Source: Bimastos eiseni
Lineage: Eukaryota; Annelida; Clitellata; Crassiclitellata; Lumbricidae
Direction of reading: 5' to 3'
DNA: 64,000 nt
Assembly (NCBI GenBank): GCA_959347315.1
Contig: OY365818.1
Coordinates: 2,620,654 to 2,684,653 of the forward strand
Under the pieces are notes generated by a model. It was not told where the DNA came from and made no database searches. It was given only the letters and a program-made list of their open reading frames with translations. Within the stretch, counting starts at the first letter, position 1; every line of letters starts with the position of its first letter. The translations under genes and the position numbers were made by a program. Below, piece after piece: positions 59,000 to 64,000 of the stretch.

Positions 59000-59070
59000 T
59001 TCACTGTTCGTGCCAGGTGGTACCAGTCCCAAGCATAGAAAACGGACGGGGGCGAAACCAATCATCTTAA
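59000..59070 (+). repeat. dispersed ~60-bp element, copy 9
   Basis: Reads ttcactgttcgtgccaggtg, gtaccagtcccaagcataga, and gacgggggcgaaaccaatca, then tctt. Confidence 0.65.
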
Positions 59071-59764
59071 TTATGACGGAGCGTCGTTTATCTTTGACCA
59101 AACTACCAGTTCGAGGCTTCAGTCGTTGCGCTGGTGGACAAATCCACCTATTGTACATGGACTGGAACAGAGCCTTCTTAGACACCATAATGTAGGAAGC
59201 TAATCAATGTATACGCTTCAAAGCTAGAGTAGGTCTACTGTAATGTAATCGAGCTTTCCTATTGCGCCCATTCAATATATCTACTCAAAGGCACTGACTT
59301 AAATGATGTTACGTGTCATATGATCGAATAAAATACATACCAGTTAGCAGAAGTCTTAACAGCAAGTGGAAAAGAGACGCCAGTGGTGTGGAACCGACCA
59401 ACGGATTCCTTTCGACAGCCGACAGACATGGCCCGTGGGCAGCGGCAATTGAAGAGAGACAAAAAAATCGACAAGATTCTCAAATTGCGACACGACACAT
59501 GAGTATATTCTTCCTTTGACAGATAAATGACATTTGTAAAATTAAATATAAAATAAATGTCAATGCGTCATCCGTCCACGGCACACAGCAGAATTCTCGC
59601 AGTCACATACATGTAAGAGATACTCTACATCAGCAGCTTGTAATCATCACTAACACAGCACCCTGTCAAAGCTAGGCTACGTTTGCTGTACGACCGATTA
59701 TGCAGAAAACAACATATCAAATGCTCGTTACAAAAGATATCAAAAGCCACAACAGAACATAACT

Positions 59765-59805
59765 CCCCCACTGCTTGTGCTTTGACAGTGCCAGTCCCAA
59801 GCCAT
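59765..59805 (+). repeat. dispersed ~60-bp element, copy 10, truncated by a microsatellite
   Basis: Reads ccccactgcttgtgctttga, cagtgccagtcccaagcc, then passes into (AAT)n/(AAG)n/(ATG)n to 59960. Confidence 0.75.
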
Positions 59806-59813
59806 AATAATAA

Positions 59814-59844
<31 letters not shown>

Positions 59845-60862
59845 AATTATAATCATTATAATCATTATTTATTATTATTATTATGCAAATAAAATAATGA
59901 TGATGATGATGATGATGACGACAATGATGATGATGATAACAATAATAATGATAAAATTGATTTTTCGGCATAAAGTGACACCCAATTGCCTCTCAAGTCT
60001 CCTCGTATCCATGAACTTTTCAACTGTCCGTCATGCGACCTCTGGAAGAGGACACCTGTTCATCCGGTGCGATTTCCAGCACGTTTGCCTCTTACACTGT
60101 GACGACTTCCTGACGTCTGTGACACGGCGTCATCAGAGAGTGGCGTGCGTCACGCTACAATTGTCAGTCAGATCTGCTGTAAACTGTCAGAACATGGATG
60201 ACCATTGATGCTCTTTGTCAGTGAAATTAGCCACACTATAAGTTCATATGGATCTCTTCCTCGTCCATTTCGTAACAGTTTTGCTAACGGATGACTTAGA
60301 AAGACGTCATAAGAATTGTGAGTTCTCTACGATTTTCTCATCGAGTGTTGCGGGCTTAGTAGCCTAACTAGCTCGTTACCTGAAGGCGCTCTAAATTCTA
60401 AACAAACAAACAAGTTTCTTTTAATTGACCTTAATGATTATTATGACATGTACATGTAAGGTGCAATTGGGAGGAGAAACCCAAGAAAGACGGAGGTCTT
60501 TTCACGTTGAGATAGAAAGACACTCAAGGTGTCAGAATAAAGATTCGTTAAAGCTAACTGCTCGAATAATCTATTGACGCCACGTGCCCAAGATTTGAAT
60601 CCAGCTGCCGACACTTTCTATCTGGTTCGAACTCCCCGCATGAAGGCTTTTCTAGTCTTTAGGTGTCTACCTTTCACAATTTTCTTCATTCATGTGATAG
60701 AAGCTTAAGAAAAGTTGACCTACCACGTCGTCAGAGTAGATGCCAATGACATCTTAGATCAACTTTCTGAATCTTGTATTATGTCTGAATAATGTTTCTC
60801 TGACGAATAAATGCAGCCTTTTCTGAATTTGTCTTTGCTCTTGGAATTGATCATTTACATAG

Positions 60863-61095
60863 TATCATTCAAAAGACTTAGAGGCGTTCCCGACCCAGTT
60901 CTTGGATGTCTTTGACAAATTGGTCGATCGTCTTCCGGTGTATCCGGAACAGTGGATGATGAGGCAAGAGCAGCTCAATAAGAAGTTCCTGTGGAAGATG
61001 GTTCCAGCCCTAGGGGCCGACATGGGCAAAACTTCTTGGTTGGGCAGTATCACCCCGAATTTGAGGATCGTAAGAAGGCCTCTGGCCACCGAGTG
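60863..61095 (+). CDS. orphan coding-type exon, function unknown
   Basis: It is flanked by a good acceptor (ctcttggaattgatcatttacatag) and a perfect GTGAGT donor. The 233-bp stretch is open throughout and reads Y-H-S-K-D-L-E-A-F-P-T-Q-F-L-D-V-F, then Y-P-E-Q-W-M-M-R-Q-E-Q-L-N-K-K-F-L-W-K-M, and G-K-T-S-W-L-G. Amino-acid composition is that of a folded protein, not a repeat. It starts in phase 0 and ends two bases into a codon. I do not recognise the family and found no partner exon in the window. It is either part of a gene whose other exons were missed, or a stranded fragment. Its +1 stop coincides with the donor, so it is not a terminal exon. Confidence 0.5.
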
Positions 61096-61667
61096 GTGAG
61101 TGTGCAGCGCCCGGATAATAGATAGACCTAGGTAGGGCCTGCATAAGGTTTGATTGGTAGCAATATTTATACTTGCTATCAGGGCAGAAATGTGGTTCGC
61201 GATCTCTGCTTCATCTGAATCCTCTGCCAACTCAACTATAATAAGTGCACTGCTCATTGGGAAAACGAGACTGTGAGGGAGAGGTCTTGCCGGTCGCCAA
61301 CATATGCCGGGGCTAAGAAATTGAAGTCGCTTACAGATCAGACTCAGATCAAATGACTGTTCTTCTTTTCCATCACTTGTTGTCGCCGGATCTGAGATCC
61401 AAAACCCTTTATTTCAGATCCATCACCTCAACCGTGAAATACGCCACTAAATAGATAAGATACACTACGTAGAAATAAACTAAAACCATGCTTTCTTTCA
61501 AAATTCAACCATGCACACCTTGTTTCGCGCATTTCATGCGTATCCAATTATCAAAATAAGCGTTTATATATGTTACAGAGTCGCCACTTAGCTTGACTTA
61601 AGTTTTTAATTTTTAAATATGTGGAGGTCCGGTTGCTCTGGATGAGAAATTTAACCAATGTTTGCAG

Positions 61668-62765
61668 ATGGATTTGTCGAAATTCGTGCAATATGCGGAA
61701 ATGGACAGTTCGACCGGTTTTCCGGACGGCAGCCCAGCCACAGCTGAGTTCAGTCGGGATCCAGCGGTCACGGAGTGGCGTCTGGACATGCGAACATCAG
61801 ATAAGGAGGGAGCCGTCATTATGTGCACTCTCCTGGCAGTCGTGATGGTCGTCGGTGTCTTCGGAAACACCCTGACGTTGGTGGCAATCCGTACCAGCCC
61901 TCGACTCTGGACCAAGTCGAACACCCTGATCGCCGGTCTGGCCGCCATCGACTTGATCATCTGCGGACCTTTTGGAGCCATCAACATCACCTACCTTCTT
62001 CTGGTCTACATTTTCAGCAACGACCCGTGCGAGTACCACACCTTCGTGGGTGTCATCTACCCCATTGTCCTGAAGCTACCATACTTCGCCGGGACCGTCA
62101 CCCTGATTGGGATCGCCGTAGACCGCTACGTTGCCATCGTCCACTCCCTGCGCTACGACGTCCTGGTCACCACGGGGAAGATCAGAATGATCATCGGGAT
62201 GTCCTGGGTTTACGCTCTCATTATGGCCTCCATATTCGCTTTCTGGCTCCTCAGAGTGGACTGGAACTCGTGCGATTATCCCTACTCACCGATGATGAAT
62301 CTGGTCGTGGAGGTGACGGAGCATTCCGTTCTGTCAACCACCATGTTCGTTCTCTACGCCAGGATCTTCTTCATCGCCATCAGACAGCAGAGAACGATCG
62401 AGGCAGAATCCGTTGCCGCGCGATCGCTTCAAGAGCCAATCGCACAGGATGCCGCAAGAATTCAATCGGAGAAGAGGAACCGAAAACGGTGGATGAAAGA
62501 GCTGAGGGCTGCCCGAATGACGGCTGCCCTGGTCGCGTCCTACGTGCTGCTTACCGTTCCCTATTTCGTCGCCAGGGGATTCGAGTCGACGGGAAATTTG
62601 ACGAACTCCAAGGTCATGGACGTTACGAGTTCCATTGCAGCTCTTAACATCTCGCTTGATTGGTTGTTGTACGCCAGCGTGAGCAAGGAGTACAGAAGAG
62701 CCTACAGACGACTTCTCACGTTTTGGAGAAGGTCGTCGGCGGTGACCAACGGTGACACATCGTGA
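61668..62765 (+). CDS. GPCR5, rhodopsin-like (class A) receptor
   Basis: The 365-residue receptor starts at the ATG at 61668, immediately after an acceptor-like ttaaccaatgtttgcag, so the ATG may open the second exon. The 48-residue N-terminus is acidic and has no N-x-S/T site, unlike its paralogues. TM1 has G66-N67. TM2 is A-A-I-D95-L, the only copy with the classical D2.50. Predicted disulfide C121-C202 (W-N-S-C-D-Y-P-Y-S). TM3 ends D152-R-Y-V-A-I-V-H. TM4 keeps W180; TM5 lacks Pro. ICL3 is ~42 residues, ending E-L-R-A-A-R-M-T-A-A. TM6 is L-L-T-V-P-Y-F (P298, no W6.48). TM7 is L-D331-W-L-L-Y-A-S-V-S, then Y-R-R-A-Y. It is the most diverged member and shares S-P-R-L-W-T-K-S-N-T-L-I with GPCR1. 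Ligand unknown. Confidence 0.9.
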   Translation: MDLSKFVQYAEMDSSTGFPDGSPATAEFSRDPAVTEWRLDMRTSDKEGAVIMCTLLAVVMVVGVFGNTLTLVAIRTSPRLWTKSNTLIAGLAAIDLIICGPFGAINITYLLLVYIFSNDPCEYHTFVGVIYPIVLKLPYFAGTVTLIGIAVDRYVAIVHSLRYDVLVTTGKIRMIIGMSWVYALIMASIFAFWLLRVDWNSCDYPYSPMMNLVVEVTEHSVLSTTMFVLYARIFFIAIRQQRTIEAESVAARSLQEPIAQDAARIQSEKRNRKRWMKELRAARMTAALVASYVLLTVPYFVARGFESTGNLTNSKVMDVTSSIAALNISLDWLLYASVSKEYRRAYRRLLTFWRRSSAVTNGDTS

Positions 62766-63099
62766 CGATCGTCGTGACAATCGTCCAGTCCCGCGTCATG
62801 CACTTCTTGTCCTCATTTTTCACTTGCCTGCTAGACATTCCATAACTCTGCCACTGTTGGCACCATATATGTATGAATGCATATATGAATGCTGGAATGC
62901 ATGATGACAGAGGAATTTGAAGGGCTTAGAGGAGAGACATAACAGCGAGAGATGGTGGCCAAGTCAGATATTTTAATCTTCCTAAGAGGCAGAGAACCAG
63001 ACTGTTTTGGACGAGTGCGGTACTTCTAATGTTCTATAGTCTGGCCAAGTTTGACCATATTTACACAAAGATTTATCCTGAAATCTCTGTCGCAATAGG

Positions 63100-63440
63100 C
63101 GTCGTAATAGATATCGTGTTAAGTACCGCACTGGATATCGTTTAGATTGAGCATAGATTGGACATAGTATTAGGCACAGAGAATAGGAATCAAAATAGAC
63201 CTATCGTGTTAACTTTCGTACTTTGCAACGTATCAGGTTTTGTATTAGGTATCGTGATACACACAATGTGTACATGTATCGTATTAGATATCGCATCAGA
63301 TATCATGATAGGCATCTTGCTAACAGTTACAGTAACTATCGTTTTAGTTATCTTACTAGGAATGTATGTCGTGTTAAGTATCGCACTATGGATATCTTAT
63401 TATGAATCGTGTGTGCTATCGTATTAGGTACCGTGTGGGT
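63100..63440. repeat. degenerate ~12/24-bp tandem repeat (ATCGTGTTAGGT type)
   Basis: Recurrent 'tatcgtgttaagtatcgcac' / 'tcgtattagatatcgcatca' units. A 89-codon Ile/Val-rich ORF is a by-product. Confidence 0.65.
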
Positions 63441-63591
63441 TAAGTGGGTTAAATCGTCTTGTTGTTTGCAGTTGAAGATACTTCAGTGTAGTGTCGGCTT
63501 AATTTCTTTGCAGTTAAAAACATTTGTGAGAAAATGTGTCTTTTTTTATTCTCAAGGTCAGTGCGAGTACATATGCATGTACAACTGCATG

Positions 63592-63898
63592 CAGAGGTGT
63601 AACAAGGTTTTAAAAAGTGGGGGGTGGGCATAATTTCAAAAATATTGCGCGAAGCGTACAAATTTTTTTGGCCCCCCCCCCATTTTTTGAATTCCCCCCC
63701 CCCCAGAAATTTGAAAAACGGGGGCACAAATTATTTTAACTAAGATAATCTTAAAAACCGGTTGGATAAACATAAAAATAACCAATTTGGGGGTACATGG
63801 GGGGGGGCACTGAGCACTAAAACTGGGGGGTTTGCCTCCCCCCCGTTTTGAAACTGGGGGGGGCGGTGCCCCTCTGCCTCCCGCTTGTTACACCTCTG
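63592..63898. mobile_element. 307-bp hAT-like MITE
   Basis: Perfect 15-bp inverted ends CAGAGGTGTAACAAG...CTTGTTACACCTCTG. The 8-bp flanks actgcatg and attgcttg agree at 6 of 8 positions, a decayed target duplication. The interior is rich in poly-G/C runs and contains ggggggtttgcctcc, shared with the MITE at 24085. Confidence 0.85.
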
Positions 63899-64000
63899 AT
63901 TGCTTGTATGTATGTATGTTTATATGTGCGCATATATATGTGTGTGTATATATATGTGCATATGCATAATTGCATGTATGTATGACAGTGCACATAAAAT

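Larger units (their letters stand above)
58046..61667. other. region between GPCR4 and GPCR5
   Basis: It holds two copies of the ~60-bp element (59000, 59765), AAG/AAT/ATG microsatellites (59805-59960) and one orphan coding-type exon (60863). The rest is AT-rich without recognisable features. Confidence 0.5.
62766..64000. other. region downstream of GPCR5
   Basis: No gene is recognised. It holds degenerate tandem repeats (63100) and a hAT-like MITE (63592), ending in TATG/TGTA-rich microsatellite. Confidence 0.6.

Overview
The window is animal nuclear DNA: genes are split by introns, splice sites are recognisable, and microsatellites and short dispersed transposons are very dense. A shox-type homeobox gene with an OAR tail, an invertebrate-style plakin with DPxxGR/TG repeats, and a cluster of lineage-specific rhodopsin-like GPCRs suggest a marine invertebrate. 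The frequent word aggcctac and tRNA-SINEs with 'tatatagcgcc' ends make an echinoderm or hemichordate my first guess. This is inference only; no marker settles the phylum.

Layout. 1-3.7 kb (+): the last two coding exons of a shox orthologue (homeodomain helix 3, then a proline-rich region and OAR motif), joined across a GC-AG intron. 5.8-18.5 kb (-): a plakin-family gene converging on shox. I place nine exons by splice sites and reading frame: spectrin-repeat-like exons, a split SH3 domain, three short exons, and a 1-kb terminal exon of plectin-type repeats. Its 5' part is not recognised. 18.5-38.2 kb: a gene-poor desert filled by microsatellites, minisatellites, SINE and LINE fragments, an imperfect palindrome and a hAT-like MITE. 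38.3-62.8 kb (+): five class A GPCR genes, each with an uninterrupted coding sequence, all in one orientation. They share a private signature (C-x-x-P-Y-S in extracellular loop 2, D-[WC]-x-x-Y in place of NPxxY, E/D-[FL]-[KR]-A-A at the base of TM6). Between them lie duplicated TATA-containing promoter blocks, including blocks with no receptor after them, and one unrelated orphan exon at 60.9-61.1 kb. 62.8-64 kb: degenerate tandem repeats and another hAT-like MITE.

The most unusual content is the GPCR cluster. Classical activation and ion-site residues (D2.50, W4.50, P5.50, W6.48, P7.50) are lost in different combinations while the disulfide cysteines and DRY are kept, and the upstream blocks have duplicated independently of the coding sequences. 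Also notable are a tandem array of donor-like sequences copied from a plakin 5' splice site, two MITEs with perfect 8-bp target duplications (one inside a predicted 5'UTR intron of a receptor), and a dispersed ~60-bp element present at least ten times. No operons, CRISPR arrays or rRNA genes were seen.
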